Under the pieces are notes generated by a model, which searched no databases, was not told the origin of the DNA, and saw nothing but the letters and a program-made list of their open reading frames with translations. DNA of 64,000 bases, taken from the NCBI GenBank assembly GCA_963715045.1, contig CAVQRC010000003.1, positions 62,001 through 126,000 on the forward strand, written 5' to 3'. This stretch comes from CAVQRC01 sp963715045 (GTDB taxonomy: Bacteria > Planctomycetota > Planctomycetia > Pirellulales > Lacipirellulaceae). The position numbers and the translations under genes are program-made. Positions 1-7,527 of this stretch are shown one piece after another. Position 1 is the stretch's first letter, and each line of letters opens with the position of its first letter.

Positions 1-882
1 CTCGGAGCAGGTACCGCGTTGACGCCTCCCGCAGTCGCCCAGCAGGGGCTCGCAAAGCCGGTTTACCGGACCGCAAAGCAGCCGGATCAGCGGGTCGACG
101 TCGCGGCGCGTGTCGAACAGCCCGAAGTCCACGTCGCCTTCGACCTCCGGCAGCGGCCCGGAGAGCATCCGCTCATGCCGGCACTTCGCGTCGCCACGGA
201 AGGGCTGGCCGAGATCGACGCCAACATCCGCGACTACTCCTGCACCCTGATCAAACGCGAGCGGATCGACGGCGTGCTCGGCGAGCATCAATACATTTAC
301 GCTCGCGTGCGGCACAATCCGCTCAGCGTGCACATGTTCTTCCTCAAACCGTACAAGGGACGCGAGTGCCTGTACGTCGAAGGTACGAACGTCGAAGACG
401 GTCGCTCCATGCTGGTGGCCCGTGGCGAGGGATGGAAGAAACGCTTCGGGGCCATCACCCTCGACCCCCTCGGCAAGCTGGCGATGGACGGCCAGAAGTA
501 TCCCATCACCAAGGTCGGCCTTCGCAACCTGACTGCCGAACTCATCGAAGTCGCCGAGAGCGACATCAAGTATGGGGAGTGCGAAGTCAAAATTAAGCAC
601 GGCGTGAAGATCCGCACTCGCCCTGATCGTGAACCGCGGGTGACGACCATGATCGAGGCCATGCATCCCGTCCCTCGGAAGAATTTCCGCTACTACCGCG
701 TGCGGATCTTCATCGACAACGAGTATCGAGTGCCGATTCGCTACGCATCCTGGTTGTGGCCCAGCCAGCCAGGAGGAAAGCCCGAACTCGAAGAGGAATA
801 CACCTACGCCGACCTGAAGATCAACAACGGATTCACCGAATTTGATTTCAGCCAGGAGAACCCCGAGATTTTCAAGAAGTGA
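1..882 (+). CDS. DUF1571 family protein, 5' end outside the window
   Basis: The reading frame is open from base 1 and ends in TGA at 880-882, so the true start probably lies upstream; a TTG at 19 is only the first possible start inside the window. The protein resembles the DUF1571 family, a planctomycete/proteobacterial family of unknown function. Its core has the usual pattern 'DYSCTLIKRERIDG' near residue 60, then 'HMFFLKPYKGRE', and late on 'FRYYRVRIFIDNEYRVPIRY' and 'YADLKINNGFTEFDF'. That arrangement resembles a lipoprotein-carrier-like beta fold in which a residue pair is measured by 'YADL...'. It converges on the DUF1501 gene with only 19 bp between the stops. Family assignment is from pattern recognition; the biochemical role is not known. 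Confidence 0.82.
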   Translation, partial: LGAGTALTPPAVAQQGLAKPVYRTAKQPDQRVDVAARVEQPEVHVAFDLRQRPGEHPLMPALRVATEGLAEIDANIRDYSCTLIKRERIDGVLGEHQYIYARVRHNPLSVHMFFLKPYKGRECLYVEGTNVEDGRSMLVARGEGWKKRFGAITLDPLGKLAMDGQKYPITKVGLRNLTAELIEVAESDIKYGECEVKIKHGVKIRTRPDREPRVTTMIEAMHPVPRKNFRYYRVRIFIDNEYRVPIRYASWLWPSQPGGKPELEEEYTYADLKINNGFTEFDFSQENPEIFKK

Positions 883-901
883 ATCAGGGTCGGGGGTCAT
901 A

Positions 902-2227
902 TTACAGCAGCTCTGCGATCGGTTCGCCTTCCTTGAGGATCGGAAAGGGTCGCCCGACGTGATCGTGGAAGACTTGCGAGGTGTCGATGCCAAGCACGTG
1001 GTAGATGGTCGCCAGCACGCAGCCGGGTGAGTAGGGCCGGCTGGTCGGATAGGCCGCGTGCGAATCGGTCGTCCCGATCATCTGGCCCATCTTCAGCCCG
1101 CCCCCGGCGAACATCGCGCAGAAGGTGCCTGGCCAGTGATCGCGACCGGCATCCTTGTTAATCGTCGGTGTCCGGCCGAATTCGCCCATGACGTTCACGA
1201 GCACGCGATCGGAAAGGCCACGCTCGGCCAGGTCGCTGACGAGCGCCGAGACGGCCCGGTCGAGCCTTGGGAGGAGTACTTCCCGCTGCGGCTTGAAGTT
1301 GTCGACGTGCGTGTCCCAGCCGCCGCCGGAGAGGCAGCTCACGAAGCTGACGCCGGCCTCGACGAGCCGCCGGGCAAGCAACAGGTTCTGCCCCATGGGT
1401 GTGCGACCGTAGCGATCGCGCGTGGTGTCTGGTTCGCGGGTGATATCGAACGCTGCGGCGACGGCGGGGCTCGTGAGCATCTCGAGGGCCTGGCGGCGAA
1501 AGCCATCCATCGCGGTCAGGGATTCGGTCGCATCGAGGCGGCGGCGTACGCGGTCAAGTTCGCGAACGAGGTCGCGGCGCTGATGAATTCGCGTGCGATC
1601 AATCCGGGGCGCGAGGTTCGGCACGTAATAGTCTTCGGCGTTGGGATCGATCTCGGTCGTAAACGGGTTGCAGGCCGGGCCCAGATAGCTGGCGAGGGCG
1701 AACGCCTGCGGCCGTGGCACGGCGACATAGGCGGGCATCGCGGCCCGACTGGTGCCGCGAATGCGGGCCGTGATCGAACCGGTCGAGGGGTGCTCGTTTG
1801 TGCCGGGCTGGATGGCGGGGTTTCCCAGATAACCGGTCTGTATCAAGTGGGAACTGGGCAGATGCGACGAGTTGGTGTGCGAGACCGTGCGGACAATGGC
1901 CAGCTTGTCCATCACGGCGGCCTGCAGCGGGAGATGTTCGCAGATCCGAATCCCGGGGACGCTGGTGGGGATCTCGCGGAACTCGCCGCGAATTTCGGCC
2001 GGCGCGTGTGGCTTGAGGTCGTACGTATCGAGCTGGCTCGGCCCGCCGCCGCAGAACAGTTGAATCACGGCGGTGCTGCTGGCGGTCACGGCCGGGGCGT
2101 CGGCCGCGGCGAGGCGGAGCGTGTCGGCCAGCGTCAGACCACCGAACATGAGCGACCCGGCCGTGAGAAAATCTCGGCGGGGTACGCGATCGCAGTGGTG
2201 GTTGGTGCGTCCGTAAAGCTGGAGCAT
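902..2227 (-). CDS. DUF1501 domain-containing protein, Tat-type export signal
   Basis: A 441-residue member of DUF1501, a large planctomycete family distantly related to the alkaline phosphatase/sulfatase superfamily and usually encoded beside DUF1549/DUF1553 cytochrome-like genes. The N-terminus 'HCDRVPRRDFLTAGSLMFGG' has the twin-arginine pattern RRDFL followed by a hydrophobic stretch, so export by the Tat route is likely. Family landmarks are 'IQLFCGGGPSQLDTYDLKP' (about residue 55), 'GGGWDTHVDNF', 'VLVNVMGEFGRTPTIN' and 'GRDHWPG', the last two resembling metal-binding Asp/His motifs. The start ATG at 2227 fits the family. No DUF1549/1553 partner is present in the window. The substrate is unknown. 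A decayed copy of this gene's 5' end lies at 3415-3480. Confidence 0.9.
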   Translation of the reverse strand: MLQLYGRTNHHCDRVPRRDFLTAGSLMFGGLTLADTLRLAAADAPAVTASSTAVIQLFCGGGPSQLDTYDLKPHAPAEIRGEFREIPTSVPGIRICEHLPLQAAVMDKLAIVRTVSHTNSSHLPSSHLIQTGYLGNPAIQPGTNEHPSTGSITARIRGTSRAAMPAYVAVPRPQAFALASYLGPACNPFTTEIDPNAEDYYVPNLAPRIDRTRIHQRRDLVRELDRVRRRLDATESLTAMDGFRRQALEMLTSPAVAAAFDITREPDTTRDRYGRTPMGQNLLLARRLVEAGVSFVSCLSGGGWDTHVDNFKPQREVLLPRLDRAVSALVSDLAERGLSDRVLVNVMGEFGRTPTINKDAGRDHWPGTFCAMFAGGGLKMGQMIGTTDSHAAYPTSRPYSPGCVLATIYHVLGIDTSQVFHDHVGRPFPILKEGEPIAELL

Positions 2228-2291
2228 CGCCGGGCCTCCGAGGTGGCCCTTACTCTACCGCTTCGGTCGACCACGGGTCAAACGCAGGGCT

Positions 2292-2464
2292 TTGGAGTGC
2301 GGTGATTCATCACCGCTTTCATACGAACCGCGGTCGCCGGTGCAGGCACGGCGGCGAGCCCGGAAACGAGGCGGCACGTTTGTTCGGCCGCTCCGGCATG
2401 CGGTGACACTTGGTACGACCTGTGTCGCAAAATATGAAAGCGGCAACAAGTTGCCGCACTCCAA
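2292..2464. repeat. Palindromic repeat element with 32-bp terminal inverted repeats
   Basis: The two ends, 2292-2323 and 2433-2464, are inverted copies that both begin TTGGAGTGCGG and finish CCGCTTTCATA. Each end is itself a hairpin: the left stem is GCGGTGAT/ATCACCGC and the right stem GCGGCAAC/GTTGCCGC, so the differences between the ends are matched by changes on the other side of each stem. The right half recurs at 3477-3556. It lies between the DUF1501 and Uma2 genes. In translation the ends give the peptide MECGNLLPLSY, which should not be called a gene. The shape resembles REP/BIME or MITE elements; no transposase is present nearby. Confidence 0.75.
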
Positions 2465-2472
2465 GACACTTG

Positions 2473-3087
2473 TCAGACCTTCCACTGCTTCCGGGCGGCT
2501 GTATGCGAGACGGCAATCTCCGGACGAGATTCGCCGGCGATCAGCGCGAACGTGAACGGGAGAACCTGGCTGGAGAGAGTTCCGGGCTGGTGCAGTGCGC
2601 TCATGCCGGCCAATCTGAGTGCGTCATCTCTCAGGCGGTAGAGTTCAAGCTGCCACGGATCGCGATCGATCAAAAGGACTTCGCGGGTCCGGATCGACTC
2701 GTAGAACGGCAGCTTGTTTCGCGTTTCGTCGCCAGGGCTGATGATTTCGACGACCAGGTCGGGACCGCCGTACCAGAAGCCGCCGCAGTTCTCCGCGGCG
2801 GTCTCCGCCAGGAACACCGCCACGTCTGGTACGCGATAGTTCTGCTTCCAGTCATCCTTTCGATCGCTGATGTTGACGCCCGGACGGATGTCTCCGAGAC
2901 CCGGCCAGCCGATGACTTCCTCGAAGATCGAAATCAACCTCGAGACGATTTGTTGATGCTCGTCGTTGGGCATCGGTGTCATCATGGTCGTTCCCTCCCA
3001 GACTTCGTCATAGCGATCGGCCCCGGTTGCCACGCGTTCGGCCAGCAGCCGGCGTTCAAGTTCGGTGTCGGTGATGAGGGTGGGCAT
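2473..3087 (-). CDS. Uma2 family (DUF820) PD-(D/E)XK-like endonuclease
   Basis: About 204 residues from the ATG at 3087 (MPTLITDTELERRLL). A longer in-frame start at 3216 would add a low-quality leader running into non-coding sequence and is not preferred. The Uma2/DUF820 fold belongs to the restriction-endonuclease-like superfamily. The landmarks are all visible: 'YRVPDVAVFL' (the active-site Asp strand), 'GGPDLVVEIISPGDETRNKLPFYESI' read as PDLVVEIISP then K and Y, and 'REVLLIDRDPWQLELYR'. These are common, often multicopy genes in cyanobacteria and planctomycetes, and their cellular role is not established. It is flanked on both sides by copies of the palindromic repeat element (2292-2464 and 3477-3556), which is compatible with movement or duplication of the segment. 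Confidence 0.85.
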   Translation of the reverse strand: MPTLITDTELERRLLAERVATGADRYDEVWEGTTMMTPMPNDEHQQIVSRLISIFEEVIGWPGLGDIRPGVNISDRKDDWKQNYRVPDVAVFLAETAAENCGGFWYGGPDLVVEIISPGDETRNKLPFYESIRTREVLLIDRDPWQLELYRLRDDALRLAGMSALHQPGTLSSQVLPFTFALIAGESRPEIAVSHTAARKQWKV

Positions 3088-3178
3088 GATGTGGGAGCGA
3101 ACAGAGTCGTAAGGGCAGGTGGGCAATGTCGTGGCATTATAGCGGCCGTGGAAGAATCGTCGGGTGTATGCCCCTGGA

Positions 3179-3197
3179 GCCCCGGCTTCGCCGGGGC
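3179..3197. other. Perfect GC-rich hairpin
   Basis: GCCCCGGC, a TTC loop and GCCGGGGC form an 8-bp perfect stem 92 bp upstream of the Uma2 start. There is no T-run on either side, so it is not a standard intrinsic terminator. It could be a small palindromic repeat. Confidence 0.4.
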
Positions 3198-3414
3198 ACG
3201 CGTTGGAATTACCCACCGCGATCGCACGACAGAACCGCCGGCAGCACGCTCCGCACGATAAGTCCCGCCCCTCACGGCAAGATCTCGCTGGCGTGCAGTG
3301 CGACGTGGCGACGCATCACCCGGCGGCGGAGTTCAGACCGGTTTGCTGTGGTGCTCGGGTTCCAGCCATCCCCCGGCAGAGCCTCCAGTTGATTCATGTG
3401 GCAAAGCGCTGGTG

Positions 3415-3480
3415 GCCGGACACGAGCGACCCGGACGTGAGAATCACGACGCGGTACGCGATCGCAATGTTGGTTGGGCC
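3415..3480 (-). pseudogene. Relic of a DUF1501 gene 5' end
   Basis: At DNA level this stretch matches the start region of the intact DUF1501 gene (about 2142-2210) with scattered substitutions and indels: both contain GAGCGACCCGG, CGTGAGA and GGTACGCGATCGCA in the same order. Read on the minus strand it still gives 'HCDRVPRRD', identical to the Tat-motif region of the intact gene, then drifts out of frame. It is joined directly to the half copy of the palindromic element, so it looks like what remains of a second DUF1501 gene with its upstream element. Confidence 0.6.
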
Positions 3481-3556
3481 GCTCCAGCATGCGGTGACAC
3501 TTGGTACGACATGGGTCGAAAAAATATGAAAGCGGCAACGAGTTGCCGCACTCCAA
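3477..3556. repeat. Half copy of the palindromic repeat element
   Basis: This matches 2389-2464 almost base for base, including the core GCATGCGGTGACACTTGGTA and the right-hand hairpin (3525-3556, stem GCGGCAAC/GTTGCCGC around GA). The left terminal repeat is missing. It ends 3 bp before the stop codon of dnaE2. Confidence 0.7.
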
Positions 3557-3559
3557 ACG

Positions 3560-6500
3560 TCAGCGGAAGTCGCGGGAGGTGGTCTGCAACTCGGCGAACT
3601 TGCGGAGTTCGCTCGCCATGTCGCGGAGGTGGCTCACCACGACGTGAATCACCGCCCCGTGGCGTTCGAGCGTGCCGCTCACGATCATGCTCGCGGCGCG
3701 GCGGGCGACCACGTAGTGCCGCTCCCAGACTTCGACACGGAGAATCAGGTTGGCGATTCCGGTTTCGTCTTCGAGCGTAATGAACGTGATGCCCTTGGCC
3801 GTGGCCGGGCGTTGCCGCATCAGGACGAGGCCCGCCACGCAGACAGGCGTGTTGTGCTCCCACTCCGCGAGTCGCTCGGCGGCGACAGCGCCCAGTTCGG
3901 TGAGCGGCTCGCGATAGAACGAGACGGGGTGGGCCTTGAGCGACAATCCGGCCGTGCGGTAATCGGCAAAGACCTCTTCCTGCAGCGAGAGCGGTACGAG
4001 GGCGGCAGGCGTTTCTTCGACATCGTCGAGGGCCTCGAACAGTGGCATCTTCGCGGCCCGCCCATCCTGGCCGAGGGCGTCCCACAACGCGGCTCGACGG
4101 TTCAGTTCGAGCGAACCAAAGGCGTCGGCGTTGGCGAGTCGCTCGATCACGGCCGGGTTCAATTGTGTGCGGCGGGTGAAGTCATCCAGCGAGCGGAAGC
4201 GGCCATCGTGACGAACTTCCTCGATCCGGCGGGCGGCCGTTTCGGGCAGCCCGCTGACCATCCGCAGTCCGAGACGCAGGCTCGGAGACGGTTGCGGACC
4301 CTGCTGGGAAGCCGGTTCGAACTCGAGCGTGCAATCCCAGTCGCTCGCGTTGACATCGATTGGCCGGACCACGACATCGTGCCCGCGGGCGTCGCGAACG
4401 AGCTGCGCCGGCGCGTAGAAACCCATCGGCTGGCTGTTGAGCAGAGCCGCCGTGAACGCCGCCGGATGGTAGTGCTTCAGCCAGCACGAGACGTACACCA
4501 ACAGTGCGAAACTCGCTGCGTGAGATTCCGGAAACCCGTACTCGCCGAACCCGCGAATCTGGTGGAAGACCTGCATCGCAAAGGCTTCGGTGAGCCCCCG
4601 CTCCCGCATCCCCCGCAGCAGCTTTTCGCGGAACTTGTCGATCACGCCCGTTCGCCGCCAGGCTCCCATCGCCCGCCGGAGCTGATCGGCTTCGCCCGGC
4701 GTGAACCCGGCCGCGACGACCGCCAGCCGCATCGCCTGTTCCTGGAACAACGGCACGCCGAGCGTCTTGTGAAGGACTTCGCGAATCGCTTCGTTGGGAT
4801 ACGTGACTTCTTCTTCCCCGTTACGGCGGCGCAGGTACGGGTGCACCATGTCGCCCTGGATCGGTCCCGGGCGGACGATCGCGACTTCGATCACGAGGTC
4901 GTAAAAGCAGCGGGGACGCAGTCGCGGCAGCATGCTCATCTGGGCCCGGCTTTCGATCTGGAATACGCCCATCGTGTCGGCCCGGCAGATCATGTCGTAG
5001 ACGTCCGGATCGCCGGCCGGGATCGCGGCCAGGCTCAGCGGCGACGGTTCGCCCAGCTGACCTGCCGATGCCGTGCTGGTCGACCAGGGCGAAACACTTG
5101 CGAATCGCGGTCAGCATGCCCAGGCTCAGGCAGTCGACTTTGAGGATCCCGAGCTCGTCCAGATCGTCCTTGTTCCAGGTGATCACCGTGCGGCCCTCCA
5201 TCGCCGCGTTTTCGATCGGCACCAGTTCGCAGAGCCGACCCTGCGTGATCACCATCCCGCCGACATGCTGCGAGAGGTGGCGGGGAAAGCCGAGGATCTC
5301 TTCGACGAGTGTGCAGAGCTGCTTGCCAAGGGGCGATTCGGGATCGATCCCGCTCATCCGGCAACGTTCTTCGAAACGCGGCTCGGCCGTGTACCCTTCG
5401 ACGTTTTTGGCCAGGGTATCGACGCGGTCGAGCGACAGACCGAGCGCTTTGCCGACATCGCGGACCGCGCTGCGGATCCGGTAGGTGGTTACGACGGCCG
5501 TCATCCCGCAGCGGTCGCGGCCATACTTGTCGTACAGATATTGCAGCACTTCCTCGCGGCGTTCGTGCTCGAAATCGACGTCGATGTCGGGCGCTTCGTC
5601 GCGTTCGCGGCTGACGAACCGCTCGAACAGCACATCCATTTCGGCCGGATCGACCGAGGTCACGCCCAGGCAGTAACAGACGGCACAGTTGGCGGCCGAG
5701 CCGCGTCCCTGGCAGAGAATGTCGCGGCTGCGGGCGAACCGCACGAGATCCCACACGGTGAGGAAGTAGGCTTCGTAGCGAAGTTCGGCGATGAGGATCA
5801 GCTCGTGTTCGATCTGCGTGCGGACGCGGTCGGGGATCCCCCGCGGATACCGGGCCGCGGCCCCCCGCCACGTGAGCTGCGTGAGCAATGCCAGCGGCGT
5901 GGGCGGCCCGTCATTCGTCAGGTGGATCGCAGGGCATTCGTTGGAACACTCTTCTGCCTCAAGAAGTTCACCATTTGGATTTTGATTCTTGTGTTTTGAA
6001 TTTTGTTTGTGATTTGTGATTTGCAATTTGTGATTTCGACCGGCCGCCGTGGGATCTATGTCGCTGCGCTGCCCTGCTGCCGGCGGCGGAAGCCAACTCG
6101 GGTCGCCGGTCGCGGCCGGATCGATCAGTTCGGTCGGGTATTCGTAGCGGAGTTCATCAAGAGAGAAGTTGCAGCGGTCGGCGACCTCCTGGGTGCGGGC
6201 GACGGCGTCGGGGGCGGCGGCGAAGAGCCGCTGGAACTGCGCGAGTGGCTTGAGGTGCCGCTGGGCGTTGGGCTGGAGGAGGTCTCCGGCGGCAGCGACC
6301 GTCGTCCCGTAGCGAATTGCGACGAGGACATCGTGGAGGGCCTTGCGGCGGGCGACATGGTAGTGGACATCGTTCGCGGCGACGAGCGGAACGCCAGTGG
6401 TCTTGGAGAGAGCCATCAGTTCGCTGAGGCGGCGTTCGTCATCGGGTCCGAGGTGCAGCGAGGCGAGCAGATAGATCCGGTCTCCGAACAGTTCGCGGTA

Positions 6501-6911
6501 GCGGGCGACTTCCCCCGTTGCGTCACGGCCGGTCGGGTCGGGGAGGACTCCGGCCAGCAGGCCCGCGGCGTGCTCGGCGATGTCCGCGAAACACAGTTCG
6601 CACTCACCTTTGGGGGCTCGGCGGCGACCGACGGTCAGCAACAGCGACAGCCGGCCGTAGCTCGCCCGACTGGTCGCCCACAGCACGATCGGGGACGCAT
6701 CGGTCGGCTGGAGTTCGGCTCCGATGATGAGCTTCCCGAGTCCCGCGTCCTTGGCGGCCGTGTGCGCGCGAACGATTCCCGACAGCGACGCGCGATCGGT
6801 AATCGCGAGCCCCGCGTAACCGAGCCGGACCGCCTGCGTGACGAGTTCCTCGGGGTGCGATGCGCCCTCGAGGAAGGAGAAGTTGGATTTGGTTCTTAGG
6901 GCGTAGGGCAT
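3560..6911 (-). CDS. dnaE2: Error-prone DNA polymerase DnaE2 (ImuC), one frameshift as written
   Basis: C-family polymerase of the SOS mutasome, which with ImuA and ImuB performs error-prone translesion synthesis. The N-terminus (MPYALRTKSNFSFLEGASHP) is the PHP domain. The catalytic palm motif PDIDVDF is near residue 440. The C-terminal OB fold (VCVAGLVLMRQRPATAKGIT) ends in the typical SRDFR. The frame breaks near base 5063: upstream it reads 'LVDQHGIG', and the continuation 'QLGEPSPLSLAAIP...MICRADTMGVFQIES' is one base out, as if one extra base were present. Corrected, the product is about 1,116 residues, slightly longer than usual because of a repeat-derived insertion at about residues 275-335. 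The break is either an error or an inactivating mutation. It is the last gene of the imuA-imuB-dnaE2 cassette. Confidence 0.9.
5905..6090 (-). repeat. Repeat-derived in-frame insertion inside dnaE2
   Basis: In DnaE2 relatives the segment 'RYEYPTEL' is followed almost at once by 'LLTQLTWRGAAARYP'. Here about 60 codons intervene. They include an AT-rich stretch at about 5965-6040 built from iterations of ATTTGTGATTTG, translated as NHKLQITNHKQNSKHKNQNP. This is the same text-like repeat seen in intergenic DNA at about 44237-44290, and its base composition is very unlike the rest of the gene. Confidence 0.65.
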
Positions 6912-6962
6912 CGGGGATCGGGGAGCAGGGAGGGGTCGGGGGTCGGGGGTCAGGGGTCAGGT
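6911..6962. repeat. GGGGTC-type simple repeat at the dnaE2/four-helix gene junction
   Basis: Iterations of GGGGTCGG and GGGGTCAGG. The TCA of one unit (6957-6959) supplies the TGA stop of the adjoining four-helix-bundle gene. The same family recurs at 7335-7520, 33841-33870, 50330-50408, 57195-57228 and 59178-59217. Confidence 0.7.
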
Positions 6963-7334
6963 TTTCTCGTTTTTGCTCTCCCGGTTTTTCTTTAACGCGC
7001 GGATGAGTCCGTTGAGGATGCGTCCTATTTCCGTGACTTCTAGGGAAACCCGTTGTGCTTCGAGATCCGTTAAGAAGTTGAGACGCCTGGCGATTTCTGA
7101 TTGGGTTTCGAGTTCGTTGAGCGATCCCCGGGCAATCTGAAGGAAGCGTAAGTAATCCGTTGTCGTGCGGGTGTGGCCCTCGGCGATGTTTGAGGGAACC
7201 GACACGGCGGCGCGGCGGATCTGGGACACCAGGCCAAAGCGTTCCTCCGAGGGAAATCCGCCAGTAACACGGTAAATATGCTCAACGAGCAGCATCGCTT
7301 TTTGCCAAGCGATTAAGTCGCGGTAACTGTTCAT
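6957..7334 (-). CDS. Four-helix bundle protein (23S rRNA intervening-sequence/Avd-like family)
   Basis: 125 residues of the S23 ribosomal/four-helix-bundle family (the family of proteins encoded in 23S rRNA intervening sequences and of the Avd accessory proteins of diversity-generating retroelements). Hallmarks are 'YRDLIAWQKAMLLVEHIYRVT' at the start, 'FGLVSQIRRAAVSVPSNIAEG' and 'YLRFLQIARGSLNELETQSEIA'. Its stop codon lies inside a GGGGTC repeat and similar repeats follow its start (7335-7520), so gene and repeats look like one unit inserted between imuB and dnaE2. No reverse transcriptase or template repeat is visible, so a diversity-generating system is not supported. The function of stand-alone members is not known. 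Confidence 0.88.
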   Translation of the reverse strand: MNSYRDLIAWQKAMLLVEHIYRVTGGFPSEERFGLVSQIRRAAVSVPSNIAEGHTRTTTDYLRFLQIARGSLNELETQSEIARRLNFLTDLEAQRVSLEVTEIGRILNGLIRALKKNRESKNEKT

Positions 7335-7520
7335 GCGTCAGGGACCAGGGTAGGAGGGGGGAGGGATCAGGGAGGGGTCTGGGGTCAGGGGGCAGGGGTC
7401 AAGGGGGACCCCGCGACGTCGACGAGTGTTTCATATTCTGTTCGCTTATCCCTGACCCCTGACCCCTACTTCAGATCCCTACTGACCCCCGATCCCTGAC
7501 CCCTGACCCCTACTTCAGAC
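7335..7520. repeat. GGGGTCAGG/CCCCTGACC simple repeats, both orientations
   Basis: The stretch between the four-helix gene and imuB is mostly repeat: GGGGTCTGGGGTCAGGGGGC-like units at 7366-7400 and the reverse orientation CCCTGACCCCTGACCCC at about 7450-7510. The two orientations could pair into a long hairpin between two genes of the mutasome cassette. There is no other content. Confidence 0.65.
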
Positions 7521-7527
7521 CCCTACT

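Noticed and set aside
1058..2305. 415-residue plus-strand frame opposite DUF1501
   Set aside because: Antisense shadow of a well-recognised gene; no family features.
2255..2555. Small proteins beginning MECGNLLPLS or MECGDSSPLS
   Set aside because: They are translations of the palindromic element ends in both directions.
3179..3197. Intrinsic terminator
   Set aside because: Strong hairpin but no T-run on either strand.
6957..7334. Avd protein of a diversity-generating retroelement
   Set aside because: Same fold family, but no reverse transcriptase, template or variable repeat nearby.
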